The notes under the pieces are model-generated. The model saw only the letters and a list, made by a program, of their open reading frames with translations. It ran no database searches and was not told the origin of the DNA. Below, piece by piece: positions 38,001 through 51,200 of a stretch of DNA of 60,000 nucleotides (its first letter is position 1; each line of letters begins with the position of its first letter). The stretch is from Nymphaea colorata (Eukaryota; Streptophyta; Magnoliopsida; Nymphaeales; Nymphaeaceae). The stretch lies in contig NC_045142.1 in NCBI RefSeq assembly GCF_008831285.2, positions 10,103,952-10,163,951 of the forward strand, read 5' to 3'. The position numbers were made by a program, and so were the translations under genes.

Positions 38001-41000
38001 TCACAGTCCTAATATTAAAAAACTTGATCCTAGGTCGGTTAAGGGCGTTTTTTTAAGTTATTCCCCCACTCAAAAAGGATATAAGTGTCGAGACCCTTCC
38101 ACAGGTCGTGCCTATGTTACCAAATATGTCACCTTCCTGGAACATGCTTCATATTTTCGTAAGAATTCTCTTCAGGGGAAGAGGTCTACAATGAGAGAAG
38201 AGTATTCTCCCAATCAAGAGATTCAGTTTACAGATTTTTTGGAATACAAGGAAGAGATTGAGGTTACTAACCCTCTAGAGCACAATGAGGATGATGGATG
38301 TTCAATTGTGGATAAGGAGGGACATGATCGTTTGTTTGGGCAGGTTTACTCTAGGCGAAAGTCGCCTGCGGTAGGACCCACCAATGAAGCTGACGAAGCG
38401 ATGCCCTCTGGTGACAAAAATCCTACTCCAAATCCTAATGCTACTCCTTCCCTGGATGACCCAAGTCGTGCCCAAGAGATGTCAGTTGAAGGTACTCAGG
38501 CAGAGGCTAAAAGTGAAGATTTACCCATTGCTCTTAGAAAGGGTGTCATGTCATGTACTCAACACCCTATTGGTAATTTCATATCTTATTCTAGACTGAG
38601 CAAGGATTACAAGTGTTTTGTATCTTTTCTTTCTTTGGCTGTGATTCTCAGGACTGTTGCTGAAGCTCAAGGTGATTCCAAGTGAGTTGATGCGATGCAA
38701 GAAGAAATGGAAGCCTTGAGAAGAAACATGACATGGGAAGTTGTAAAGATCCCTGAGGCAGCTCACTTGGTTGGATCCAAGTGGGTCTACACCATCAAAT
38801 ACAAACCAGATGGAAGTGTTGAAAAATACAAAGCTCGTCTTGTGGCCAAAGGGTTTAGTCAGAAATATGGGATTGATTACTTGGAGACCATTGCTCCAGT
38901 TGCGAAAATGAAGACAGTTAGAGCTGTTATTTCCCTAGCTATGATGAAAGAGTGGAGGATGTACCAACTGGATGTTAAGAATGCATTTCTCAATGGCGTC
39001 GAAGAGGAGGTGTATATGCGTATGCCCCCAGGATATGAAGAACCAGAAAAATGTTGTAAACTAAAAAAGGCTTTATATGGCCTCAAGCAATCGCCCAGAG
39101 CATGGTTCGAACGACTCAGACGAGTAATGCAACGTTATGGCTACAATCAAGGGAATGGAGACCACACTCTGTTTGTGAAGAGGAAAAAAGGGAAAGTCAC
39201 TCTTTTACTTGTTTATGTGAATGATATAATTGTTACAGGCAATGTTGTACGTATCGTACGATACGAGCCCGTATCGTACGATACGTATCGTATCGATGAC
39301 CATTTACGATACGGTACACCCCCCCCCAATCATAAATGGGGGGTGTATCGGCCTACGATACATGGCCCGTATCGCACGATACGGGGAAATTTTAAAAAAG
39401 AGGCACCCGACGCCTCCTTTTTCACTTTTTCTTTAAAACGTGCGAGGGTTCTTCATTTGTAACGTGGGGTTTGTGCGTCCAAGAGGGGAGATCATCAATA
39501 TTTTCACCGTGAAAACATCGATTTTCACCGTGAAAACATCGATTTTCACCGTGAAATCGAAGATTGAAGGGTCGATTTGTGCGTGGGTGGTTGATTTTCA
39601 TTGAGAGGAAAGGGGTTTTCTTGATATTCATAATTTTTTATCATAGAATCGTAGATTGAAAGATTTTGAATGTTTTTCATTAAGTTTACCATAGGATTTG
39701 TTACATTTGTTTCTTTTAGAACTTTCACATTGATTTGTTATAACGTTATATTTTTGTTTAGATTTGTGGTGGAATAGGTATGGGTTTGATTGTCCAAACC
39801 TAGCACGTTTTGCAATCAAAGTCCTCAGCCAGACATGCAGTGCTAGTGGATGCGAAAGGAACTGGAGTGTGTTCCAACATATCCATAGCAAAAAAAGGAA
39901 TAGGCTCGAACATAAAAGGTTGAATGACCTTGTCTTTGTTCGATATAATATGAGGTTGAAACAAAGGTAATATAGCTTAATGTTTACATTTTTGTACAAT
40001 GTATTTATATGAAATTATATATTAACAAGTTTTCTCTTATGCAACGTAGAGAATTACAAAAACCATCATCAAGGAAGCACACATCTCATTTCGATCCTAT
40101 CAGCTTGGAAAACTTTGACAATCTGGAGCCATGGATTGAGGAAGAACCGGCTACAATATTTGATGATGAAGATCTTGAATGCTTCAACCTTGAAGCTGAA
40201 GCAACAGAAGGCTCTGGTGATGAAGGAGAGTCTGCTAATGCTACTGCTGGTGCTGAATATGTTGGTGAGGATCTTCCAATTCTTGACGATGAAGATGAAG
40301 ATGAAGATTATGAATGATGAATCATTATATGTATCGAACCACTTAAGAGTTATATATGGTTGTTGAACACTTGAATGTTGTATGACTTTATCACTTTATG
40401 ACTTATGCTTTGTTGATTGAAATTGAATGATATTGTTATGAATTTTGATGTCTATGAAGTATGAATGATGAACAGTGAACGCGTAAGTTTATAGCATTTA
40501 GCAATAATAAGTCTATCATTATCCAAAACATGTTTTCTATGAAGAATTTATTATTTTTAATTTTTTCTATTGTTTTTATGAATTTTTCGATTTTTTTTAA
40601 ATTTTTGCTGATTTATTATTATTATTTAAAAAAAAATTACGATACATTACGATACAGCGTATCTTAAAGCCCGACCGATACGCCTTACGATACGCGTTTT
40701 ACAACATTGGTTGCAGGTGATGATGAGGATGAAATCACAAAGCTAAAAGTGTTACAGGCTGTCAAATTTGATCTCAAAGATCTTGGTAAACTGAGGTACT
40801 TTCTTAGTATTGAGATTGCTAGGTCCAGTACCGGCCTTGTGTTAAATCAACGGAAATACACACTAGATTTATTGGAGGAGACCGGTAAGCTAGGGGTGTA
40901 GACCAGCTTCTACTCCTCTTGATGCTGGGCACAAGTTGAGCCTTAGAGATGGGGAGTTGCTCTATGAAGAAGCCAAAGAAAGATATCAATGCCTTGTTGG

Positions 41001-42191
41001 GAAGTTGATTTATCTTACTTTCACTAGACCAGATATCACTTTTGTTGTGAATGTACTGAGTCAATTCATGCATGCCCCGGTTGATGCACACTTGAAGGTT
41101 GTGGACAGAATATTGTGCTATTTGAAGAGGAATCCTGGCAAGGGGCTCTTATATGTGAAACAAGAGTCTGTTGAGATCGAAGGGTATTCCGATGTTGACT
41201 AGGCAGGTTGTGCTGATACTAGAAGATCTACCTCAGGGTACTGTGTCTACTTGGAAGGAAACCTTGTTAGCTGGAGAAGCAAGAGGCAAGATGTGTGTTC
41301 TCGATCTAGTGCAGAGGCTGAGTATAAAGCTATTGCTATGGGAGTGTCAAAGTTACTATGGCTGAAAATATTGCTAGCTGATATCCTATGATACACGAGT
41401 ACGCCTCCAAAGGAGGCGTACCCTACCGGTACCGGTACCGGTACGGGGCTGGGTACGGCTCCGGTACGCGTTGACCGTACCGGATACGGTCAACGTACCG
41501 GAGGCCGTATCCATCCAAAATTGGACACGGTCAACATTGACCGAGTCCAATTTTGTTCATTTTTTTTAAACGTTTATTTCATTTTAACGTTAAAAATCAT
41601 TTTGACATTAAAAAAAAAAGTAAAACAAAGTTACGAAACCCTTTCGTTCTTTACGACTCTTTACCTCTCGTCTCTCTCCGACAACGAAGCATTGGCGACA
41701 GGCGACGGCAGGGGCAGCGAACGCAGGGCGGAAAGGCGACAGCAGCGGCGACGGCAGCTGCGACGACAGCGGCGACGACAGCAACGACGACAAGAGGTGA
41801 CTTTGCGTTTTTTTCATTTTTTGTTTTCATTTTTATCAGCTCCGCCGCCTCCACCCTTGCCTCCGCCGCCGGCGACGACCGGCGACGGGTTGTGTGTGCA
41901 GAAAACTCATCGCCCTTTCTGTACCCGAGAGGGTTTCAAATCTCTCTCCCTCTCTACCCGAGAGGCTAGCCGACGATTTATAACCCAACCGCTTCCTCAT
42001 GTGTTTTGTGTGTTTATTTGTATGTGTCAATGTGATTTGCAGCTTTTTTGTGTGTTTTCATAATAAACTTGATCTTCTTCCTGGTAAGCCAAAGATTTAG
42101 AGAATATAATAAAGGCCTCCTTTTCATTCTTTACTGTCTTAGAACATGAGGCCTTTTCATTCTTCACTGTGTTATTTTGTTTGAAATTTTT

Positions 42192-42226
<35 letters not shown>

Positions 42227-45200
42227 CGTGTGTGTACGGCCGTACCCCCATACCCAAATTTTTTGAAAATGGTCTGTACCCGTACTGGTACCCGTACCCG
42301 TGCCTATGTGACATAGCTGATATCGAGATAGAGATTGGAGGACCTATGAAGATGTACTGTAACAACAAGTCTGCAATCAACCTAGCCAATAACTCTGTAT
42401 GACAGAACAAAGCATGTTGAAATTGATCGCCACTTTATCCGTGAGAGGATTGATGCTAAAGAGTCAATCTTACCTTACATGAAGTCTGAAGACCAAACCG
42501 CTGATGTTCTGACTAAAGCTCTATCTTCAACTTCTTTTGAGAGAAATGTATCCAAGTTAGGCATGTTTGATATGTACGCCCAACTTGAGGGGGAGTGTTG
42601 AAGCATGTAAAGATGGGTCTTGGGACCGGGTCTGGGTCCAGACCCGATCCAGCTTGTAACCCTTGGGCCTTACTTAAAGACTTGTAACCCTAATTTCTAG
42701 CGTGAATGAAGTTTTACGAGAGAGAGTCTGGCGGCTAATGAGCACCAAACCTCCTCACCCGTGGTTTTTCTCCCTCTCGTTGAGGGTTTTCCACATTACA
42801 TTTGTGTTCTTCTCGCTTTTACTGTTTCTACAAACTGTATGAGTGGCCAGCACCAAGCATTGCTTGATGGGAGAGCAATATACCATCTGGTCCAAAATGG
42901 TGCAAGTTCTTTAATGTGGTACTCAACTCCAGGGGTGAACTGAAAAAAGAACACCTTTATTTGTTTCACATGATATTTTATTGAAATAACTCATCAAGGA
43001 ACCACTAATTACATATTCCTACATAAGAAAGGACAGCTACCCATTCCTCCTGGTTGAATAGAAGATATAGAGATTTAATTTGAACTTCCTTTTAGAAAAT
43101 GCCCATATTAACAAACTTGCAAAAAAAAGGGTGATTTCACTCTTGCAACATGTAAATCCATCAGAAAGAAACCAGATTCAAAATGGACAAGTCAAACACA
43201 AGAGTATTTTCATAAAGTCTCTTCTTTATTTTGTATTATTTTAAGCTTGTTCTATAATTTCATCACTGCACAATCACCTGGAATTGGTGCATAACTCCTG
43301 AGAGAGAATAGAAGAAATATATACAACCAAAGGTTGATCTCTCTTCATTCATGCAATGAGCTCAAGATTACGAAAACTTATAGTAGTAGTAGAAGCAACC
43401 CTTTGTCAACCTTTTTTTCCTGCTTGAGGAATTGACGTAGGGTTGGTATTGATTCATCCAAATGCTAGAAATATCTGGGCTCCAATAGAAAGAATAATTC
43501 ATCTTTCCCCAGTCAAGAATTGGAATTGTTTAGTTTCCCAAAAAGAAGCTAGCTTCAAAAAGAAAACTTTAACCCTAGTTTCAGCTTGGAGAACAAAACA
43601 CAATTAAGGTCTTTTGAAGATCTTAACCAGCCTCAGAGTTGTAAATGATTGGGAATAGGAATAGGCAAATCTTAAAGGGAACGGGAATAGAAAGGGAAAA
43701 TATTGTAAAGAAGAAGCTAAAATTGGTGCATATCTCCTGAGAGAGAATAGAAGAAATATATGCAACCAAAGGCTGATCTCTCTTCATTCATGCAATGAAC
43801 TCAAGATTACGAAAAACTATATAGTAGTAGAAGCAATCCTTTGTCATCCTTTTTTTCCTATTATTGATTCATTCAAATGCTAGAAAGATCTGGGCTCCAA
43901 TAGGAAGGGAAAATATTGTAAAGAAGAAGCTAAAATTGGTGCACACCTCCTGAGAGAGAATAGAAGAAATATATGCAACCAAAGGCTGATCTCTCTTCAT
44001 TCATGCAATGAACTCAAGATTACGAAAAACTATATAGTAGTAGAAGCAATCCTTTGTCATCCTTTTTTTCCTATTATTGATTCATTCAAATGCTAGAAAG
44101 ATCTGGGCTCCAATAGGAAGAATACATCTTTCCCTGGTCAAGAATTGGAATTTTTTAGTTTCCCAAAAAGAAGCTAGCTTCAAAAAGATAAAACTTTAGC
44201 CCTAGTTTCAGGTTGGAGAACATAAACACGATTAAGGTCTTTTGAAGATCTTAACCAGCCTTAAGAGTTGTAAATGATTGGGAATAGGAATAGGCAAATC
44301 TTAATGGGAACGGGAATAGAAAGGGAAAATATTGTAAAGAAGAAGAAAGGGAATTTCAAAGGTAAGCAGAAACTATGCAGGGAGAAGAACTCATGAACTG
44401 GAGAAAGAAGGAACTTTTTGACAGGGAAATCAGATATAGATCTCTTCAGGCATCCTTTGGAAGACTCTCGCAGTCATGAATCCAACCTGGTTCCGATACT
44501 ATGCTAAATTTCTGAATTTCACCTCATGTATGTATGCTGGAAGAAGAATAGGAGAATAAAGAAGACACGAACACTCCTATCCCAATACTTAGGTTTCTTA
44601 ACCTATCTACTATCAATATTGATCTATCATTATAAGAGATGATGATGAAAATACCCATGACATATAATATGAAATACAAAAGCACACTAATACAAAAGAT
44701 GGCCAATAATAATGAATAAAGCTGAACACAATGGGTCTCATACACAACCAATAATACATATTAACAGGTGTATGGATTGAAATGGCTCAACTTGCAGCAA
44801 CACTTTGCACCTACACACACACACACACACATATATATATATGTGTGTGTGTCTGTATGTATGTATGTATAGGAAAAGTCAATGTTGTCATGTGCTGGAT
44901 AGTTGCCCATGGCTAAAAATTTAAACATTCATCGCTAAAAGACCACAAATTGTCACTAAAGATACCATAAACCGTTGTCACACCATAAACCGTAGCTAAT
45001 GCCAATTTAGTGACTTTTTTTTAGCAACAAAATTTTAAATTTTAGTCATCCGGCAACATCCAACACAAGATAACATTGAATTCCCCTATATACACCTCAA
45101 GGAACTAAAATCAGCTGGCTGCCAGATGTTGCTGGATGACAAAATACTTGAAAATTGTCACTAAAAACACTATGCAACAGAAGCATTAGCAACTGTTCAT

Positions 45201-48200
45201 GGTGTTTTTAATGATGGTTTATATTACATTAAGCCGCAGTAATTAAATATTTAACCATCCAGCAGCCATCTGATTTTAATTTATATATATATATATATAT
45301 AATATATATAGTTATATAAAATAGTGATTAGAGTGCATGCCTCGAGCCCCCAAGGGTATATGTGCCCAAATGTTCCCTGCCCAAGACCATCTGATCAACT
45401 AATCAGATGGCCAAAAGGTCCACAACAATTTGTTAGACATGGTCTACAAAGTTGTTTAACAAATAACAAGTTTTAACGGCATGATTTTGATGCGCAAAAA
45501 GGAAAGACAAGGTAATAAAGATCCATTTTTACATTGTATCAAAACTTAATGAGTTGAGACATTTCCTACGAACATAATCCCAAGCATGATTTTTCTACAA
45601 ACATTGTGTTGTATCTATTTATAGCTCTCTACCATCAAATTAAGTAAAATAAGTTTTCTTTTGGAATGCAACACACGAGGTGACACCAAAACCTAAGGAA
45701 CACCATCTGATAGATATGCTTACACACGTACATAGACATTTTCACCAAATGCATTCATTAACCACATATTTGATATTCACTAGCCTAAAAGCAACATAAT
45801 GAATAAAACAAATGAAGCTATGCCAGTGGCATGAATCGCAGGTCGTGGCATTTTCTTGTGCATAGGAAGCCATTATTGAACATCAGAAACTGTGAACATT
45901 AGTCAGAGACAAAGTTCAATGACTTCTAAGAAAATGTAATGTGATACAAAAGCATCAACGATCATATTATCACATTTAACACTGCAGGACTTACCAGATC
46001 ACCAACAGTCATCACCCCATTATTGATGCCATTGGCACATAGTATCATTGCTGCTGAAAGAGCAATACTGAAAATCATATTCTGGCCAAAATTCAGATAA
46101 GCAAGGCTGCTTTGCGCTTTCAAAGCAGCGTCTTCATATTCTGCAAGGAGATAATATCATTATTAAGATGTTATTGCAATTGAACAGCACCAAATCATTT
46201 ATATTGGATAAGAAAGAACAAAAGCACTCCATTTTTTATCAACATGTGATTCATCAGCACATGGAAAGAGAAAAGCTGGAGGCAGAAAATGATAGGGCTA
46301 ATTATGAATCATTCACAAGAAACTTAAGATTTTCTCCATCAAGATGTTACTTCAAATATAGTAAAGACGATGGTAAAAGATTGATATTGCATGAAAATTT
46401 TATCAGTAAAAGTCAACACAATAAATATTGACATGAAACAGGTATAACTGTTAGAATGTATGTACTCCTATCTATATATATATCTATATGTATGTATATT
46501 ACATATATTAGTGTGCTAATATATGTCTTATATATATATATATATTAGGGTACCTAGGTCGTGCATGTAATTTTCTCTTTCTTTTGTACTTTTTCCTTTT
46601 TGTATTTTCTCTGTTCCACTTTTAACCTAATGTTTTTAGCCTTTTCACTAGAAGAGGACTAGTCCCAACGGCTAGAATTCTAGCCGTTGGAACTAGTCAA
46701 ACGACTAGAATCTCCTTCTCTCTTTGTTACCTCAGCTATAAATAGTGCTGAGTTTTCTTGTTTTAGCTAGGGCTTTTTGGCCTCTTCTTGTGTTACTTGT
46801 TGAGATTAATACAAATTGTCTTCTCCTCAAGTTTGAGGTTTATTGTGTGTTACTTATTGAAGTTGTTGGAAGCTTCAAGTGTGTATCACTTGAAGCATTT
46901 GTATTGTCACGCTTTGGGGCCTGATTTACAATAACTTCAGCATACAACTAGAAAATTTTACTTTAATGTTTGAAACCTAAGCAAGAAAGGAACACAGAGT
47001 GTGAAAGCAAACCTAAAATTCCATAAATAACAAGTATGATTTAAGGAAACACAAGCTTCAGCATGACCTTGCAAAAAGTCAGTCCACAGGGATCCTCTTA
47101 AGTCTAGTAACCGGTCGTTTGGGTCATTTTTTCTGTTTATTGTCTGTGCAGCCGAGGCACCTCAGAAACCAACAGAAGGCTAGCAGCCATGTGGCCCACA
47201 TATCTTCACAGGGACAAGAAGCTAAAGGTGTGGCCAAGTTCTCCACAAACCGACATAGGCTGAGATTAAGGCTGAGCTTGACATTAAGGCTGTCAGCCTT
47301 GATGTCCTAGATAATTTTTGAAAAGGTTATTTCCTTCTGGACAATATCAATGCTTTGGAAACGAGGGACTAACTTTTATATTAACAGTTTGAGTGACAAT
47401 TTGCATTCCCAAAGTCAGCCTCCCAAGAAACTATAGATATTCTAAGCATGTAGCCCACCAGTTGGAGTCATATTAATGTCATGAACCTTCCAACTCATAA
47501 TCGTTGTGGCTTATAAAACTTACAGACGTTTCTTTTTAGCCTAGATGTGATAAACTTGCATGGCTAGAGCAATTCTCCATGCTGCTTGTACTAGAAACCA
47601 TCCACACCATCTGAAGTTGCTCATAGAATCAAAAAGGTCATTCCAAAAAATCTTGTTTTTCTCAAAAAAAAATCTCAGGAAATCTCCATAAGAAAAATAG
47701 AGGATAAGTGGATAAACAATGTTGCTAAAATCAGGCCTTGAATGACCATACTCAAATCAAATAAGAGCTTTCACAATTCATACAAAGTTTAATTTGATGG
47801 AGCAATGTGGCAAATTTTCTTCACTTCTTTTTTATAGTTTCAATATTTTTCCTTGTTTTTGCTTTTGATTTTTACCTAAAAAGATGTAAATTTTAATTTT
47901 GATTCAATTCACAAATTATTTCAATTCTAATTCCATTAAACCAATTCTCTGAATCTTTTTGCATCACTAATTCAATTCAACAACTGATTTTAACTACATT
48001 GAAGATAACATATAAAATTTTGGTATTGTCAGTTTTCTACTATTTTACTTACAAAAAAACTGACAGTCATAAAAGTTTCTCTAAACTACAAAAGAAACAA
48101 AAAAAAAAAAGTGGAAATGTAACATATCATGATACTATGGCAATATCATCATGATACTTATTGTCTGGCAATATCTTTGAAAATATGATGTACACATAAT

Positions 48201-51200
48201 GGATTTCCTAAGTATTCAGTGTATCCCAACTGGCCCTCATGCTTATCTTCCTGCATTCGAGTCTATGGATTAAAAAAAATGGCAGGAAGAAAAAACTATG
48301 GAACTCAAATTTCCAGAATAGGAAAGGGAAAAATTAGTTAATGCAAGGGGCACACAAAGAAAGCATCTGAGGTCAAGCAATTACCAAAAGAAGCTAAAAT
48401 GGAAAACTACAGCTGAGATGCTTACTCTTCAGAAGTTCATCATATTTTTCCACTTCATAAGACTCATTATTGAAATACTTGACAGTCTGCGGAACAAGTA
48501 GCCATGAAATGTCAAAAGTTGCTGCTCTCTTCCAGTTCAAGAAATTATACAAAAGAAATACTGAAAAAGGAAACATTGAACCCAAGGGGTGAAAGAAGGT
48601 GTGCACCTCATAGTTGATCAGGGAATCAATTGCTCTTGTACCTGCATCATTATCAGCTCTATTCATGGCCTGTCTGAACTTAGTTCTCCACTAGAATACC
48701 AGAACAAGGAAAAATTTAGAAAACAACGAAAACATTTTATAAGAGTGAACCAACTCATGCATTCACAAAAAGGAAGATATTTGTACCTGTGTCACAGTTA
48801 GAGTGAAGGCAACATAAGCTGCAACAGACAAAGATGTAATCCATGCAAATGTTGTTCCACATTTGTATGCCAGAATACCTGACACCATTGATATCTGAAC
48901 ACTGATAAGTTAATAAGAATACACAGAAAGGACACTCAGACAAAAGCAACTGTCAAACTGTCGCCATTGTCAAACAACAAAACACACATTCATTAATGAA
49001 AGGATTTTGTGCATGTCAAAAGGACATGAAACAAAAACCAAAATGTAGAAGCCCCTAAAAATCCCAAGCCTGAGCACGCAAGAGTGGGTACCTCAAGAAT
49101 TGTCGGAACAACATTAAATACCATAGCTGATAGAATAAAATTTATCGCCCGGCTGCCACGATCGATAATCCGACTTAATGCACCAGTTTGCCGACTGCAT
49201 ATGTGAAGGAACACAGAAATTTGAGCAAAATCAACAATTAATATGGCTCAATGCCTCTATATATAATTCACAAACTTTTTCCGAACTTGAGAATCAGTGA
49301 TAAACAAATATCAATTTTAAATATCTAAACAGACTAGCAGAAAAAATAAGACAAGAAAACTCTAGTTAAAAAGGAAAACAGTTAAAAACTTAAAAAATGG
49401 ATTTATATTCTCAACCTGATGAAAATGACTCCACTACTGAGGTACCAAAATTTCAGATAAGAGCCAACTTCCAAGCCATTTCCTACCAATCACGTGTCAC
49501 ATTCAATTCCCTTTCAGAAACATGGATCCTCCTATATCAAACCCTAAGCCCCCAAGTAGTGGTCATGCCTCTAATACCAAATATAATAAATCAAACTCGC
49601 ATGGCATATGATTACCTCCTCAAGTTTGTGGACCTAAGTGTTGCATAGTGAACATAATTTGATACCAACCTAGTGCGAAACTGTTCTAAGCATTGGAGTA
49701 GCAGATCATAACAATTCATAACTAGCTTCATAACACAGAAGAAAGACAACATAAACAAAAGGATTGTATGTGAACTAGATCTATATGGTCATCAACATTT
49801 AGATATAAGACCATTCCCACATCATTTCCAACATATAAGATATTTTACTCTATGTTTTTGAATGAACATATTTATCACTTGTTGAACCCCAAGTTCAAGT
49901 CTTCAACATTGGTCTGATACCAACTAATAACAACTCAACTCAAAACTAAACTGAGCAAAGAATAGCAATGATATACCTCCTGAAGTAACAACAGAAGAAA
50001 AACAATATTACTCCACAAAGGAGTCAACATGAACCTAGAAGCTTTCATAATATTCCTCCTTAAAGAGCTCACAAATATTGCACTCAAAATGAAATATGAG
50101 AAGGACGACAGATCTAAGAAAAGACTTCTAAAAGCCTGAGTCGAGGCATATACAAGAGGAAGAGGAGCAGTAAGCCCACTAAGCTGGTTATTAACCAAGC
50201 TTACAGCCGAAATGATATATGTACACACACACACACACACACACACACAGAGAGAGAGAAGTATTCCTCAGACAGCTATATCCCAAATAAGGTGGGATAA
50301 TCAAGACTATTTCTTCTGATTTAGTTGGGCAGCCTGCATGAAGGGCCTCCTTTTTCCTTTTTTCAGTTTACCAATTTTTTAAGCTTAAAAGAGGAAAACC
50401 CATTAACTATACCCCATTTTCGCCTCCTGCCCTTTCCAAGCACCGGCATGCTCTAATTCTGCAAACCCATCCACGCACCAGCTATGTCTTAGTAATAAGG
50501 GGAATAGCATAGGGTAATAAGAGCAGGATTTGGTCTGTCCTAAAGTCGGCAGGTCGGGTCCTTAAGTCAGCGGGTTGGGTCCTTAAAAACCATGTATTTA
50601 CCATTATACATGGTCGGAAGGGTGACGCAAAAGCATTATCATTGAGTAATGAAAGTTCCCCCCCATGCAAGGAAGGGGTTTCCCTAATTTAGTCTCATTA
50701 GGTGTGTGCCTAATCTCCCGCAGGTAGCTGTTGGTAGCTGAGAGCGACCAATAACTAGTACCAGAGCAAGGACAAGGTCGAGCAAAGAGACGCTCGTCAT
50801 CTTGGATAGTTCCAGAAAGGCAGAAAGCAATTTGAAGAGACTCGCCGGGCGATGGTTGAATGACTAGAAAGCATGGAACAACATTTTGGGAGCTCGGCCA
50901 AAGGCTCACAGGGGTCAATGAATGGGTGCATTCTACGATGTCTGAACAGCACATACCCACACTATTGCTAAGGGAGAGGATTCATCACATGAGACAACAA
51001 CCGGCGCCTGAGAATTAGTCTTCCCGTCAGCTTCATCTGAACAATGATAACCACGGATGACAGGGACCAGACACACAGACCAAACAGCCATGGTCACTGT
51101 CGCAAGGCATACCAGGTATGCCCAATGTTGCAAATGGAATTGACGAAGAAACCCACAAAATGGATGAGATGCCTGGAACCACCATGATTCCTAAAATGGA

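Larger units (their letters stand above)
39240..40709 (+). mobile_element. hAT deletion derivative inserted in copia C
   Basis: The ends are CAATGTTGTA and TACAACATTG, with 8-bp duplications gttacagg / gttgcagg (39,232-39,239; 40,710-40,717). The left end is dense in CGTATCGTA/TACGATACG motifs; the right end carries fewer. A three-fold repeat of GATTTTCACCGTGAAAACATC-type units lies near 39,500-39,560. The interior keeps only the last two transposase exons, so it is a 1.47-kb internally deleted copy of the element at 23,017-29,869. Confidence 0.92.
35097..42832 (+). mobile_element. gag-less Ty1/copia element C with nested insertions
   Basis: It is flanked by aaccg (35,092-35,096) and aactg (42,833-42,837), a 5-bp duplication with one change. 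The LTRs differ by about 15 substitutions and two small indels over about 240 bp, so it is older than element B. As in B there is no gag between leader and protease. It contains a 67-bp and a 980-bp tandem duplication, and two DNA transposons (39,240-40,709; 41,386-42,316). Protease DSG is changed to DNG and YVDD to YVND, so it cannot be active. It is antisense to the ABC gene in intron 9. Confidence 0.9.

Noticed and set aside
41521-42063. 180-codon frame with Arg/Gln and Pro runs
   Set aside because: It is produced by the CGACGG-type core repeats of a MITE and has no domain; not called as a gene.
43280-44345. Repeat array considered as a CRISPR-like structure
   Set aside because: Units are hundreds of bases long, only three in number and within a plant intron; CRISPR arrays do not apply.
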